A stretch of DNA of 64,000 nt from Gnetum montanum (taxonomy: Eukaryota > Streptophyta > Gnetopsida > Gnetales > Gnetaceae): NCBI GenBank assembly GCA_015680685.1, contig MNCI01034200.1:269619-333618 (forward strand), given 5' to 3'. Every line of letters starts with the position of its first letter. Position 1 is the stretch's first letter. The notes under the pieces are model-generated. The model did not search any database. It was not told the DNA's origin and worked only from the letters and a program-made list of their open reading frames with translations. This document shows positions 11,223 to 23,012 of the stretch, piece after piece. Both the position numbers and the translations under genes were made by a program.

Positions 11223-11662
11223 AACTCTCCTAAGTAAGCAAACTTAGTACGATCACTTCGAGCATGCGTGTAACACTTGGTAACCCAGTAATGATCAATG
11301 TTTGGTGATCCCAGTAGTATTGCACTGGTTCAAGATGTGTACGGCAAGTGAGAATAGATACTGGTGTTAGGATTAATCAAAGCCTAGTTAATCAGTAGTT
11401 AAATTAATTTAGTTACTTAGTTATCTCTCTACTCCCTTATTAGCAGTAGGACATAAAAACATAAAAGCCATAAAAATCATATGCCTCAAGTTTACTTAAC
11501 CATACAATCATGACATACAATTAAGCTTGGGAAGACAACAATTAACCAATCCATTCTTATTCCATAAAGGCACAGAAGCACTTAGTCCTTGGAATTTGAC
11601 CAGATTGTGCATGTACGCTCATATTCGTATGGTTGAGCATAGGGATACCTCGCCGCTCATCA
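10830..11662 (+). repeat. 5' LTR of element 2
   Basis: 833 bases. U3 opens with CAATATTG and CGATATCG-like words (10842-10910), then TATAAATA at 10927-10934. R carries an AATAAA signal near 11100. A (CT)15 microsatellite spans about 11191-11220. U5 holds two TTGGTAACCC/TTGGTGATCCC-CAGTA motifs near 11278 and 11304. Confidence 0.88.
10927..10934 (+). promoter_or_regulatory. TATA box of the element 2 5' LTR
   Basis: TATAAATA in the context GCCTATAAATAAGA; the same context occurs in the 3' LTR (20057-20064). Confidence 0.7.
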
Positions 11663-11663
11663 T

Positions 11664-11681
11664 TGGTGTCGTTGCCAGGGA
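11664..11681 (+). other. Primer binding site of element 2, tRNA-Asp type, three transitions
   Basis: TGGTGTCGTTGCCAGGGA, one base after the LTR. It differs from the element 1 site by C4T, C6T and G14A, all in CG or CHG context. Confidence 0.7.
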
Positions 11682-11759
11682 CTTTGTTATTTGTGTGCTA
11701 ATGAGAACATAGGAAATCTTTCACATCATTCGAATACATTGCACACTGAATAGACAATC

Positions 11760-14700
11760 ATGTCTCCTTCTTCATACGAAAGTGTTTCACCGCCTAGGTC
11801 TGATACAGGGAACAATCAGTGGCATCGTACACATGATAATCTACCAATCCCTCAATAGTTTCATGTGGTATATGTTCATCCCAATGAATATGTACCGAAC
11901 TTTACCTTTATTCTCCACTAGGATGAACAGCTGCGCTGGTGAGGCTTAGAAGGTAACATAGTGTTACCTCCTGATCGCTTTGTCCTAGGCATGCTTCTTC
12001 TTGATTTCACACAAATTGGTATGTAGCACTTATAGATAGAGTACATTGTGCATGATCATGACTCAAGAGAGTATCGACCCATGGAGGCACAAGTTCAAAG
12101 GGATTTACAATAAGAGCGACGTCATGAATCCATGAAGGGAAAGTTGTCACAGAATGTCCCACATGTCCTAAGCGAAAATGAGGGTGGTGAACCTGCCTCA
12201 GGCAATCAACCACACAATGATGTTCCTCCTGTTGACTTTGGTCAAGGGGTTGTGTATTAGAATCTTTACTCAACTATCCATAACCCAAATTCTGGTACTG
12301 ATAGACACAAAGGGTCTGAAAAAGGAACACGAACACATGACAAAGATGAACATGTTGATCATAATCGTGATCAAGGCTACGACCACCGAAGAGAAGGAAG
12401 TAGGCACCAACATGGTGACAGTCCTCCTTCTTCTTTACCTTCATCATCTCCTTCACCCTCTCCTTTAAGATCTAGATGCATTCATAAGGAAAAAGACCAT
12501 GAGGATAAGGATAAGCGAAATGGGAGTCATAGATGAAACAATTGAGAAAGGGGACAAGGGCACTCTAGAGAAACACATCATGAAAGAAGAAAGAGTAGGA
12601 AACAACATAGGCATCATAGATGCCATAGACGAGACAATCATGATGAACACCTACTCGCTACTCGAAGTATGTTAGACATAACTGAGGCTGTCAGAATCCC
12701 AACAAGGCACCAAAAGGATAGTAGGATCAAGAGATTTGACATGAATAATATTCCACGATTTGAAGGGGGGTACAACGTTGAACCTCAAAATCATCTACAA
12801 GCATTTCATGATGCAAGTGCCTTACAAAAAATAGAAAGAGAATGGAAAAAACTTAAGTTGTTTCCATGGACACTACTCAAAGAAGTGGAGAGCTGGTACT
12901 GGTCCTTAGAACCAGAATCCATTCGTAGGTGGAGTACCATGTTAGAGTTGTTCAATGATAAGTACCAAACGTACTCCTAAGCATCCAACCTATGAAAGAA
13001 AATTCAAGGTTGGAAACAAGGAGGACATGAACCCTTGGATGCTGCCATGGGTCAATATTATGCATTGTTACATCATTGTCCTGGCCATGGTTATTCACAA
13101 AGGGATCAACTACACCATCTCGTAGATGGGCTTAGGCATGAAATGCAAAGAACCCTTGGGACGTATGCCCAAGGTAGGCTATCTAAGCTTAGGACCCATC
13201 AAGTCCAAAGATTATTAGAGTAAGTTGCTAAAGAAGAAGGTGAGCTAAGGAAAAGAGAAAGTGTGGAGGAATATAACCGAGATCCTTCCCTTCGAAAGAG
13301 GGGAGTAAGATTCTGTGAGGATGAAGAAGAGTCACCACTTGAAGAGATGGTGAATAAGAAAACCTTGCCTATCTAAAAATTAGCATCGGAAGTATCAGCA
13401 AAGGTAGACCAAATGTGGGATTCCCTATATGATAGATTTCAAACTGTTCTTAAAATAGTAGAGGAGTCTAGAGAGTAAGGTAGTAATTGTGAAAAAAGAA
13501 AAAAGAGAGAAAATCAACATGCACATAACAAGGGTCAGGGCAAAGTTGCCATCATTGAAGACGTTGTGTATTTGGATACAGACAATGATAGTGGATGCGA
13601 GATATGCCAATATGGCCATCCTAAGGGATGTTGCTCTATAATCTCACATCTACAGGAGTTTGGGGTGTATGCACTCAACCCACAATTAAACAAAAGGCAG
13701 ACACCCAAAAGGTTACCTTATCCTCAAGGTAACTCAAGGCAGTTCCACCAACCCTTAATGTATTATTCAAGTGGAACTCCACCACAACTAATCGAGCAGT
13801 ATCAACAGTGGCAATACCCACAATCATGGGGAATGCCACCACTAAGGCAACAGTAGCCTTACCAGCAACCTAACCCATATGGATATTATGTGCAGTAGCT
13901 AGTCTCTCCACATGACTCTATTGGTCACATCACTCGTCAACCTCACTACCAAGATCATGCGTATTATAGGACTCCTTCTCCTAGGGGAAATGTTCCACAA
14001 ACATATCATCCTTCTCATCCGGTTGCACCTCTTCCATCCTTAACTCCATTACCACCTGCTCTAGCTATGCAGGGTGAAATCCCTACCCAGTCCCAGCAAC
14101 GTAACGCCACAAGGGCTATTAACCCTCAACCTACTATTGGTTCTAACAACTACATGAAGAAAAGACCTTTCTTTACAACCAATAGTCCAACTAAGCCCTT
14201 CCAACCACACGCGGCTGATTCTTCAACCACCTCACTATCACTTGAACCTTCAGCACTCCCTTCAACCAAAAACCCATGCTTAATGCATACAATCATATTA
14301 ACTCATGTCGTCACTGATTGGATAAAAGATGGCCATCTTCCTAGGAAATTCTCTAATCTTGGAAGTCCTCTAATATATCTGCAAATCGCTAGAAATCAAC
14401 TATGCAAGGATCTTTTGAATTCAAGTTTTGGTGTCAACTTGATTTCTCAAGAAATGTACAAAGCCTAGAACCTACCTCCACTCAAAAAGAGTAACATTCA
14501 TTTAGAATTGGCCGACTAGTCTATCACTATCCCGTTGGGACTAGTGGAGGACATTGTCACCACTATTTATGAGTGGTCGTATCCAGCTAACTTCCTAGTG
14601 ATTCAAGTGAACAATGATAAGGGGGACTTCCTAATCATAATGGGAAGAGCATGGCTAAGCATAGTTAACACGTGCCTAGGAATCCATGATCTTTCCCTAA

Positions 14701-14918
14701 AAATATCAAAGGAAAATACATTTGAAAATATCGAGAAGAAGAAAGTTCCATGCATCGCATACAAGAACTTAGGGTGTAATTGCATGCAAAAGTCATGGTT
14801 CATGCAACGTTTAACATTGCCTACATACAATCAGTGTGCACGAGTGACTGATATACAAAGATTCTTGTATGTAGTAGCCACACAACAAGAAGGCACCCAG
14901 TGGCTGACAGCTAATTAA
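11760..14918 (+). pseudogene. Element 2 gag-protease, broken
   Basis: Aligns along its length with the intact ORF of element 1. The start is ATG at 11760 (Met-Ser-Pro-Ser-Ser). The capsid core lies at 12669-13223 with FNDKYQTYS then a stop. The CX2CX3HX3C motif is at about 13595-13630 (CEICQYGHPKGC). A Pro/Gln/Tyr-rich part follows, then protease at about 14385-14690. The protease active Asp is lost (LLNSSFG instead of LLDSGSG) while IIMGRAWL is kept. Stops and frameshifts throughout make it inactive. Confidence 0.85.
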
Positions 14919-15110
14919 GAAAGTAGTCCACTCATATGCATGGAACCAACTAAGGGTTTGACTTACATTTACATCGATAGCATTAATGCATTAGAGTAAG
15001 TCCATCGCCAACTTCCAAGTCTTAACCTCGAAAATATCAACTATGAGAAGCTGGAAATCCCTAATAAGTTTAAGCAAGAGCCCCTTGAGCTAAAACCATT
15101 ACTCACCAAT

Positions 15111-16560
15111 ATGGAAGACACATTTCTTAAAAATGGAAAACTGGTAATTATTAACGCTAAGCTTGCTCTGCAACAGAAAGAGGAACTGCTAAAGGTAATA
15201 AACAAATGGTCGAAAGCCTTTGCTTGGTCATATCCTGAATTAATTGAAATAGATCCTAGGATATGCCAACATAGAATTTACATTAACCCCTCTATGAAGC
15301 CTTGAAGACAATCGCAGAGGTGTTTGAACCCAAAGTGGAAGCAAGTAGTTAAGGAAGAAATTGAACAGCTTCTAAAAGCTGGGTTCATCTACCCCATTAC
15401 CAATAGCAAATGGGTTAGTCCCTTAGTTATCATGCCTAACAAGGGAGGCAAATGGAGGGTGTGCATAGATTTCAGGCTATTAAACATGACAACATTCAAG
15501 GAGCACTTTTCGTTGCCATTCGTGGACCAAGTCTAAGATACCATTACAGGGCATCGCTACTATAGTTTTCTAGATGGGTACAGCAGGTACAACCAAATAG
15601 AAATAGCCCCAAAAGACCAAGCCAAGACTATGTTCACAGTCCTTGGGGAACATTTGCATACAAATAGATGTCGTTTAGCTTATGCAATGCCCTTACAACG
15701 TTTCAACGATTAGTTCTAAGCATATTCCAGCAGCAAATAGGAAATGGTGTGGAAGTCTTCATGGACAAATTCTCCACCTACATAGCAAACTTTGATCAGG
15801 CCTTGGACTGGTTGGATCAAGTATTAAAATGATGTGTAGAAACCAATTTAAGGCTCAATTGGCAAAAAAAGCCATTAAAGGTCCACAAAGGCATAGTATT
15901 AGGGCATAAGATCTCATGAACAGGGATAGAGGTAGACCCCGAAAAGATCAAAGTTATCCAAGGAATTACCCATCAACCAAAAACTGTAAAAAATATCCTA
16001 TCATTCCTTGGACACACTGGCTACTACAGAAGGCTTATTGAGAACTTTTCAAAGGTTGCAAAACCATTGGTTGAATTAACGAAAAAGGACGTACCTTTCG
16101 AATGGACCTGGGAATGCGAACTCACTTTCCAAACTTTAAAACAGAAGCTTGTAGAAACACCTATTCTACAAGCTCCTGACTGGTCCAGGCCATTCCACAT
16201 AATGACTGACACATCCAACTTTGCCTTAGGAGTTCTACTTACATAGTTAGATGACCAAAAATGTCATTATTACATCCACTGTGCAAGTAGAAGTATTGCT
16301 GGTGCACAACTTAACTACACTACAATAGAGAAAGAATTAATGGCTGTAGTATTTACACTAGAAAAATTCAGGCACTATGTCCTGGGCTATAAGTTATTCG
16401 TACACATGGGTCATAGTGCAACAAGATTCCTAATGAATAAGCTAATAGTAAACCCTCGCATCATATGATGGCTTGTAATCTTACAAGAGTTCGATCTTAC
16501 GATGATCAATCGTAAAGGCACTGAGAATGTAATTCCTGATCATTTATCTCCATTGCGATG
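15111..16560 (+). pseudogene. Element 2 reverse transcriptase and RNase H, broken
   Basis: RT blocks appear at 15324-15536 (WVSPLVIMPNKGGKWRVCID) and 15570 (FLDGYSRYNQ, typical of Athila-type RT). The catalytic box reads VFMDKF near 15755-15775, so the second Asp of the FMDD motif is changed. A VLGHKIS-type reading, with a stop in it, and GYYRRLIENFSKVAKPL (about 16020-16070) are the RT connection. RNase H begins near 16190 with MTDTSNFALG and continues with EKELMAVVFTLEKFRHYV. In-frame stops include 15535, 15655 and 16244. Confidence 0.85.
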
Positions 16561-16739
16561 GGACAATAAAGAGGATGAGTATCCAATTTCTGATTATTTC
16601 CCAAATGAACTCCTCTGTGCAAGTGTAGTGAGTGATCAACTAACCACAAAGACAAATTGGTATAGTAGCATTCTTACCTATCTCCTTACACAAGAAACAC
16701 CACATGGGTTTGATGCCAAAAAGAAACAATAGTTTCTTC

Positions 16740-17925
16740 ACCAAGCCAAGTATTGTATGGAAATCAATGGGCAACTTTACAAAGTATGTCCTGATGGCTT
16801 GGTTCAATGGTGTGTTCCTAATGTAGATCAACAGCAAGTTCTCCAAGATGCTCATGAGGGTCCTTGTGGGTGTCATTATGCTAGGAGACGAATAACCATC
16901 AAGATTATGCTTGTAGGATATTATTGGCCTACATTGTTTCGGGATACCCATCATTTTGTCCAATCTTGTGAGCATTGTCAACATGATGGGGGGATGACTG
17001 CTAGAATGGAGGGTCCACAACAATGGATCCAACCTTTAGAACCCTTCAACATTTTGGAAATTGATTTCATGGAGCCAATTACACTAATGTCCAATGGAAA
17101 ACCTTATATTATTGTTGTCATTGATTACCTTACAAAATGGGTAGAAGCAGCTGCTATTAAGGATTATACATCATCTACAGCTACATGATTTGTTCAACAA
17201 AAAAATCATAAATAGGTTTGGTATGCCTCGTGCACTTATTTTAGACAATGGTACACACTTCACAGGTGTGACTTTTCAAAAATTAATGCAATGCTTAGGG
17301 GTTGAACACAAACTGACAACACCATACCACCCCCAAGCGAACAGTCAAGTCGAAGTCACCAACAAGGAGATTACGAAGATATTGACAAGAACTATTAGCA
17401 AGTTTAGGTGAGATTGGAGCACTAAACTAAACGATGCTCTTTGGGCATATTGCTCCACATGGAAACTTCCTACAGGCTACTCTCCCTATGAGTTAGTGTA
17501 TGGTAAATTACCAATGCTTCCCATTCAAACTGAGCTTTGTATACTATCCACGGCATGTGACCTCAACCTCAACCTCAATCTAGCACAAAAATAATGGTTG
17601 ATGATCCTTAACCTACTAGATGAGAACCAATTGACCACCCTGTCATATAACAAATTGCACAAGGCCTTCAATAAATAACTTCATGACCTAAGGATTAGGA
17701 AAGTTAAATATTAACCAAGAGATAAGGTTCTCTACTGGAATTCCACACATGTGCCACAACGTATCAAATTTCAATTGCTATGGGAAGGACCTTATGTCAT
17801 TCATGTAAATTTTTCTTCAGGGGCCATGATGATATACAAACTTGAGAGCCCAAATAAGAAATTGTTGGTCAACGTCCAACAAACCAAACCTTTCCATGAG
17901 CTTAGATTAGCCAGTACTCATACTA
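16740..17925 (+). pseudogene. Element 2 integrase, broken
   Basis: A zinc-binding N-terminal part (HEGPCGCHYARR, SCEHCQHDGGMT) is followed by the catalytic core: Asp in IDFMEP (about 17060), Asp in DNGTHF (about 17240) and Glu in NSQVEVTNKEI (about 17345). All three acidic residues are present, but frameshift at about 17190 and stops after 17408 break it. A GPF/Y-like C-terminal block (LWEGPYVI) lies near 17780. Confidence 0.85.
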
Positions 17926-17975
17926 CCTATGTTAGTGGACAACCTTGCTCACTATTTTAGATTTTCTTCTTCCAA

Positions 17976-17992
17976 CTCAGTCATGGGGGAGA
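17976..17992 (+). other. Internal polypurine-like motif of element 2
   Basis: CTCAGTCATGGGGGAGA, directly after the integrase remnant, 2 kb before the terminal tract it resembles. Confidence 0.45.
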
Positions 17993-19145
17993 CAACCACC
18001 TATGCCAACCATTCTATGCCCTTAGTTCTTTTTGCATTTTTGTATTTTTGTATTTTTTTTTACACATTTTTGTTTTACACTTTTTTTTTTACTCATTTCT
18101 TCAATCTTTCTTACTTTTGTTTTACACCATCGTTACCATTTTTACTATTTCTTTGTTTGGTTGATCTACTTTCATTCATCATACAATAATTGCTCATGAT
18201 GGTGGATGGAATTATATAATATTGATTGCTAACGTTTGGCTTTTACCTCTGAATTATGATTCTGGTATTATGATATGCTTCTTTTGATAAAACAGGTAAT
18301 CAGTCCATGTCGCCCACTCACCCATTCCACTCTATGGTCTCCCTTGGTTTTGGAACTATATTATCCCTTTTTCTAATCAACTTCTTAATAAATTGGTGGC
18401 TTGGTATTCTTCAAACTGAGGAAGGACTCAATGGATGAAAAGGGTGTGACTTCAAGGGAATTCAATGCACGTATGTTGGCCAGTCTCTTGGGTGCTTGGA
18501 TGCTTTTTCTTAGGTTTTCCGCCATTCTACTATTGATCAAATATTAGGAAGCTGGGTGAATAAAAATAAGTCTTTGCATGGTGTGGTTCTCACACAAAAA
18601 AAAAGTGAGAATTCAAAGCACACCCCTTAGACATAATAAAGCAATACAGGCTACAAGCATTGGTTATGGCACTAGAAAGACATGTTACCCATGCTTGAAG
18701 GTTCCATCTAACTAAGGTTCTTTCTCACTTCCTGCTTCTCCATCTCGCTCTCCTTCGGATGGTGGTCACTCTTTGTGGAGGCATTCTTGTTGCTTCAAGA
18801 GGATGGATTGGCCAAGTGTATTGATGTGAAGTCACTGAATATGGTTGGTTTGAGTCCAAATTTGAAATGAGTTCTACTTAGTCACATTCACCATGACATA
18901 CACAAGGGACTTTACACAACCTTGCTCTTGGGATTCCATTCCATTTCTACCCTCCATCTTTCTTTCCATGTTCCCCCTCATTGTCGATTTTATGATTAGT
19001 CCATATCTTGGTTGATGCATTATTTCCCCTTGGTAAATTCTTGTGGGCAAGTTTTTAAATCTTGCTTGCAAATGACATTCCTAGAGCCTACAAACTTTGG
19101 GGAGGACCCACTGGCATTTCTTTTTGGTGCAATTGTTACGTTCTT

Positions 19146-19265
19146 TCCCTTAAAAATTATCTGCAATCAACCATTTCTCCTTTCATCCCCATCTTTGACA
19201 TCCACNTCCTTAAACATTATCTGCAATCAACCATTTCTCCTTTCATCCCCATCTTTGACATCCAC
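19146..19265 (+). repeat. Exact-period 60-bp tandem duplication with an N at the join
   Basis: Bases 19146-19205 and 19206-19265 are nearly identical, with a single N at 19206. Element 3 has only one copy at the matching place (about 30370-30430). The N suggests an assembly patch rather than a true duplication. Confidence 0.7.
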
Positions 19266-19930
19266 TTTATCGGCGTTACCGTTGTTATTTTTCCCATCTT
19301 TCTTGTTCCTTATATTTTTCCATCTTATTGCTACCAGGGGTTTGCTCTTAGTCATGGGAGCCCTGGCATAAATTTTTCAATTTCTCCATTCCTAACCCCT
19401 ACACCTTGGGTAGTTATTAGTAATAAATCTCTAACCTAGTTTCTGCCATAACCACAACCCAGCCAATGTGCTTCATATCAAGGCAAGGTATCAACTGCAT
19501 TGTAGTTTACTTATCCTTGCTCATTCATGATTGTGTTATGTGTGCAGATGGTGATTACATGGACAATGGACTAGGATAGGAGGAAGCACTCAGGATGGAC
19601 TAGAGTTGGAGCATTTATGCTGGGAACAAGTCTGATTGCATGGTTATGGATAAATAATGGAATGCACAATCACGACATCAGCAGCAACACGCACGATTTT
19701 TCTTTTTCTCTTACTCTCTTTCTTTTCTCTTCAAGCTGTCGAATGAAGGTCTAGATGTCACTTATGTACAGTGTTCACCACCACGGGTATGAACACCAAT
19801 GTTATAATGTATTATCGATCCATTCACCGAGCACTTAGAGTCTACCATCCCGTTTCACTACCAGTTTTCATCCAGTCAATAATCCCATACCTTCCCAATA
19901 TTTTGTAAGCAACTCAAGGATGAGTTTTCA

Positions 19931-19945
19931 TTCAGTCGTGGGTTA
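19931..19945 (+). other. Terminal polypurine tract region of element 2
   Basis: TTCAGTCGTGGGTTA immediately before the TGATGA start of the 3' LTR, the position where plus-strand DNA synthesis is primed. It is less purine-rich than the element 3 copy. Confidence 0.55.
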
Positions 19946-20840
19946 TGATGAACCATGATATCGGGGCCGCAATATTGAATCCAGGATATCGGGTCCACAA
20001 TATTGGAGCTTGCCATGCGATGTCGAATACTTGATATTGCGTCCTGCCTCGTTGCCTATAAATAAGAGGTGGGCATACTTGGTTTGCATAGTTAATTTTA
20101 GTCTCTTAACCAAACTCTTGCCTTTTCTCCCTCTTAGAGTTAGAATTATTTCTGTGTGTCCACAGTAAGAGTAATAAAGTGAACAGATCTTTATTCGAGC
20201 ATTGTGTACCTAAGCACACCTTGTGTACAGCAGTAAAGATGAACTTTGTGATAAACCTTGCAGCATTCAGAATAGATTAATTAATGTTATTTTCAGTTAT
20301 TTAATGCTTTCCTTAGTTAATTAATGTTCTCTCTCTCTNNNNNNNNNNNNNNNNNNNNNNNNNNNNNNNNNNNNNNNNNNNNNNNNNNNNNNNNNNNNNN
20401 NNNNNNCCTAAGTAAGCACACTCAGTACGATCACTTTGAGCATGTGTGTAAAACTTGGTAACCCAGTAATGATCAGCATTTGGTACTCCCAGTAGTCTTG
20501 CACTAGTTTAGGATGTGTACGGCAAGTGAGAATGGATACTGGTGTTAGGATTAATTAAAGCCTAGTTAATCAGTAGTTAAATTAATTTAGTTACTTGGTT
20601 ATCTCTCTCCTCCCTTATTAGCAACAAGACATAAAAACATAAAATCCATAAAAATCATATGCCTCAAGTTTACTTAACCATACAATCATGACATACAAGT
20701 AAGCTTGGGAAGACAACCATTAACCAACCCATTCTTGTTCCACAAAGGCACATATGCACTTAGTCCTTGGAATTCGACTGAATCATGCGTGTACGCTTGT
20801 ATTCGTATGGTTGAGCATAGGGATACCTCACAAATCATCA
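19946..20840 (+). repeat. 3' LTR of element 2
   Basis: TGATGA start, TCATCA end at 20835-20840, TATAAATA at 20057-20064. Contains a 68-base N gap within the (CT)n tract. U3 words CGATATCG-like and CAATATTG match the 5' copy. Confidence 0.88.
20339..20406. other. Assembly gap (68 N)
   Basis: Run of N placed exactly in the CT microsatellite of the element 2 3' LTR; the 5' LTR has an uninterrupted (CT)15 at the same place, so the missing sequence is probably only simple repeat. Confidence 0.95.
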
Positions 20841-20845
20841 ACAAC

Positions 20846-21854
20846 TAATAAAGAATCTCTTACACAACTCAAGACTAAGATCTTAACACACAAGCTAATA
20901 CATCACACAATTAATCTTGGATTTATAATCACACATGCACTTACTCAATGTGCTCTCTTACACTCTTATCACACATCAACTCACCTATCATGAGCTCCCT
21001 CCATGACCTCCCATGAAGAATTACATTAATATTTTTTAACATAAAGAATACAAGATACCTAAAAATATTTTCCTATCTCAACTTCAGGATCTCAAGCAAT
21101 TTTCATCCTTTTCTCCATTATTTCAACTATTTCCTAAATTGAAATGGTTAATTTTGGAAGTTTCTCTGAACCCCAACTTATAAGAGAGATGTATATGACT
21201 TTTTGAGAGATGTCTCTATTTCCTAGGAGACATCTTCATTATTGCAAAGATGTTTCATCAAAGACATCTTAGGTTTGGCAAAGATGTCTTCACTTCCAAA
21301 TAGACATCTTCTGCACTCCACATATGTCTTCTAGGAAGACTCTACATTGTGTTAAGACATCTCTTGGACCTCCCATATGTTCTTCTAGCTCCAAAAACTT
21401 GCAAAAAGCACCTACTAGGAGAAGAAAAGCATATTAGAAGACGTGTTCCTACATCAAATATTAAAAAATTTATGCCTCTAATCTCATCTTCAATTTTTTT
21501 CAAGATCATGAGCCATGGTTGACTCATGCTATAATACCATGACTCATGATGAAGTCATGATAGATAGAAATAGAAGCCTTTTTATCTCTATAATTTCACA
21601 ACTCATGGTGAACTCATGATGCATCTCTAAGTAAACCATAAGTCATGGTGGACTTGTGGTTAGGTAAGAATGCTAAAATCAATCCTAAAATGATGTGGAA
21701 ATGAAGCATAGACTATGCTATATGGAAAAAAGATGTTGTTAGCAATCTAGGAGCAGTGTGGACAATCCAAAATGGTAAATCTTTGAAGGCCTTAACACCA
21801 CTTTAAGAACTAAAATAAATTTTCATTAGAAATTTCTCTTGATGTCTTTTTTGG
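20846..21854. other. Unassigned repeat-derived sequence between elements 2 and 3
   Basis: No coding motif seen. It probably starts as the continuation of the chromovirus LTR. At 21190-21363 the word AGACATCTT and its complement AAGATGTCT alternate many times. GCTATAATACCA at 21528-21539 is a degenerate initiator-Met primer-site look-alike on the minus strand, followed by ACTCATGATGAAGTCATGA-type words that partly recur at 62700-62745, so a second old LTR may start near 21540. Confidence 0.4.
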
Positions 21855-22876
21855 TGATGAGAGCAATTACTCTAATTATTAGAGTGGTTACTCTAGCGGC
21901 TACTCTAGTGGTTACTCTAACAGTTATTCTAATTATTAGAGTGGCTACTCTAACAGTTACTTTAGTAGTTACTCTAATTATTAGAGTGGTTACTCTAGCA
22001 TTTATTCTAATTATTAGAGTGGTTACTCTAGCAGTTACTTTAGCAATTATTCTAATTATTAGAGTGGTTACTCTAATTATTAGAGTAGTTGCTCCCAAGC
22101 CTATAAATATAGTGCCCAGGCGCACAATTGGGAAAGAAGTTTTTTAGGAGTCAAGTAGCGAAACTCTTGTAGTCTATTTGAAAGTTAGAGTATTTTCCAA
22201 GTGCCTGTAGTAGGAGGTCTAAGTGTGGATGGATCTTTATTCGAGCATTGTGTTCTTGAGCATACCTTGTGTATGGCAATAACAATGAGCTCTTTGATTC
22301 ATCCTTGCAGCACTTGAGATTTTTTTTCTTATGCATTTCTTTTATTTTATTTCCTTATGCATTTATTTTATTTTATTTTATTTTATTTTATGCACTTTAC
22401 ATTTTTGTTATTAGCATAGCAATTCATTTTCATCAATTAAGCAAATCGTTAAATTACATAAGCATGACCACTTCGAGCATGCATGTAACACTTGATAACC
22501 CAGTAATGATTAGCATTTGGTAATCCCAGTAGTGTTGACTAGTTCAGGATGTGTATGACAAGTGGGAATGGATGCTGGTGTTAGGATTAGTTAGAACTTA
22601 GTTAATAAGTAGTTAAGTTAAATTAGTCACTTAGTTACCTCTCTCCCTCCCTACTAGCGTAGGACATAAAAACATAAAAGCTATAAAAATCACATGCCTC
22701 AAGATTACTTAACCATACAATTGTGACATACAGGTAAGCTTGGGAAGACAATGATCAACCAACCCATCCTTGTTCCACAAGGGTGCATAAGCACTTAGTC
22801 CTTGGAATTCGACCGAATCGTGCGTGAAACGCTTGTATTCATATGGTTGAGCATAGGGATACCTCGCCGCTCATCA
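21855..22876 (+). repeat. 5' LTR of element 3
   Basis: 1022 bases, TGATGA to TCATCA. U3 (21865-22090) is an array of six CTAATTATTAGAG palindromes separated by GTGGTTACTCTAG-like spacers. TATAAATA at 22102-22109. A TTTTATTTTA-rich tract lies at 22340-22400. R has the CTTTATTCGAGCATTGTG motif and U5 the paired GGTAACCCAGTA/GGTAATCCCAGTAG motifs (22494 and 22519). Confidence 0.88.
22102..22109 (+). promoter_or_regulatory. TATA box of the element 3 5' LTR
   Basis: TATAAATA directly downstream of the palindrome array; repeated at 31370-31377 in the 3' LTR. Confidence 0.7.
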
Positions 22877-22877
22877 T

Positions 22878-22895
22878 TGGTGCCATTGTCGGGGA
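22878..22895 (+). other. Primer binding site of element 3, tRNA-Asp type, three transitions
   Basis: TGGTGCCATTGTCGGGGA; relative to element 1 it carries C4T, G8A and C12T, again all at CG or CHG sites. Confidence 0.7.
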
Positions 22896-23012
22896 TTTAG
22901 TTGTTTGTGTGCTAACTAGAACATAGGAAATCATGCACATCATTGGAACAAACCCTTAGGCTTGGTTGAGAAAATAATAAACAAGAATACATTGCACACT
23001 GAACAAACAAGT

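Larger units (their letters stand above)
17926..19945 (+). other. 3' spacer of element 2
   Basis: About 2 kb without a long frame, opening with the G-rich motif at 17976-17992 and ending with the terminal tract at 19931-19945. It has a T-rich block (18030-18130), a segment (18425-18960) and a C/T-rich block (19140-19440) that recur in element 3 and, inverted, in element 1. TGTGCAG before ATG at 19548 is shared, but the frame after it stops at once here. Confidence 0.7.
10830..20840 (+). mobile_element. Element 2: complete but defective Athila-like Ty3/gypsy retrotransposon
   Basis: LTR (10830-11662), tRNA-Asp-type primer site (11664-11681), broken gag-protease-RT-RNase H-integrase, a 2-kb spacer, a G-rich terminal tract and a second LTR (19946-20840). 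Both LTRs have TGATGA/TCATCA ends. The flanks are ACAAT (10825-10829) and ACAAC (20841-20845), a 5-bp target duplication with one mismatch. The LTRs have diverged visibly, roughly one base in ten in the aligned TATA-to-R segment, so the insertion is old. It sits in the LTR of the chromovirus remnant. Confidence 0.9.

Noticed and set aside
21865-22090. CRISPR-like array of repeats and spacers
   Set aside because: Units are palindromic, unequal and lie in a eukaryotic LTR with a TATA box; they recur in the paired LTR.
21826-22147. Frames on both strands encoding repeated TLIIRV peptides
   Set aside because: They are translations of the U3 palindrome array of element 3; the same happens at 31178-31415.
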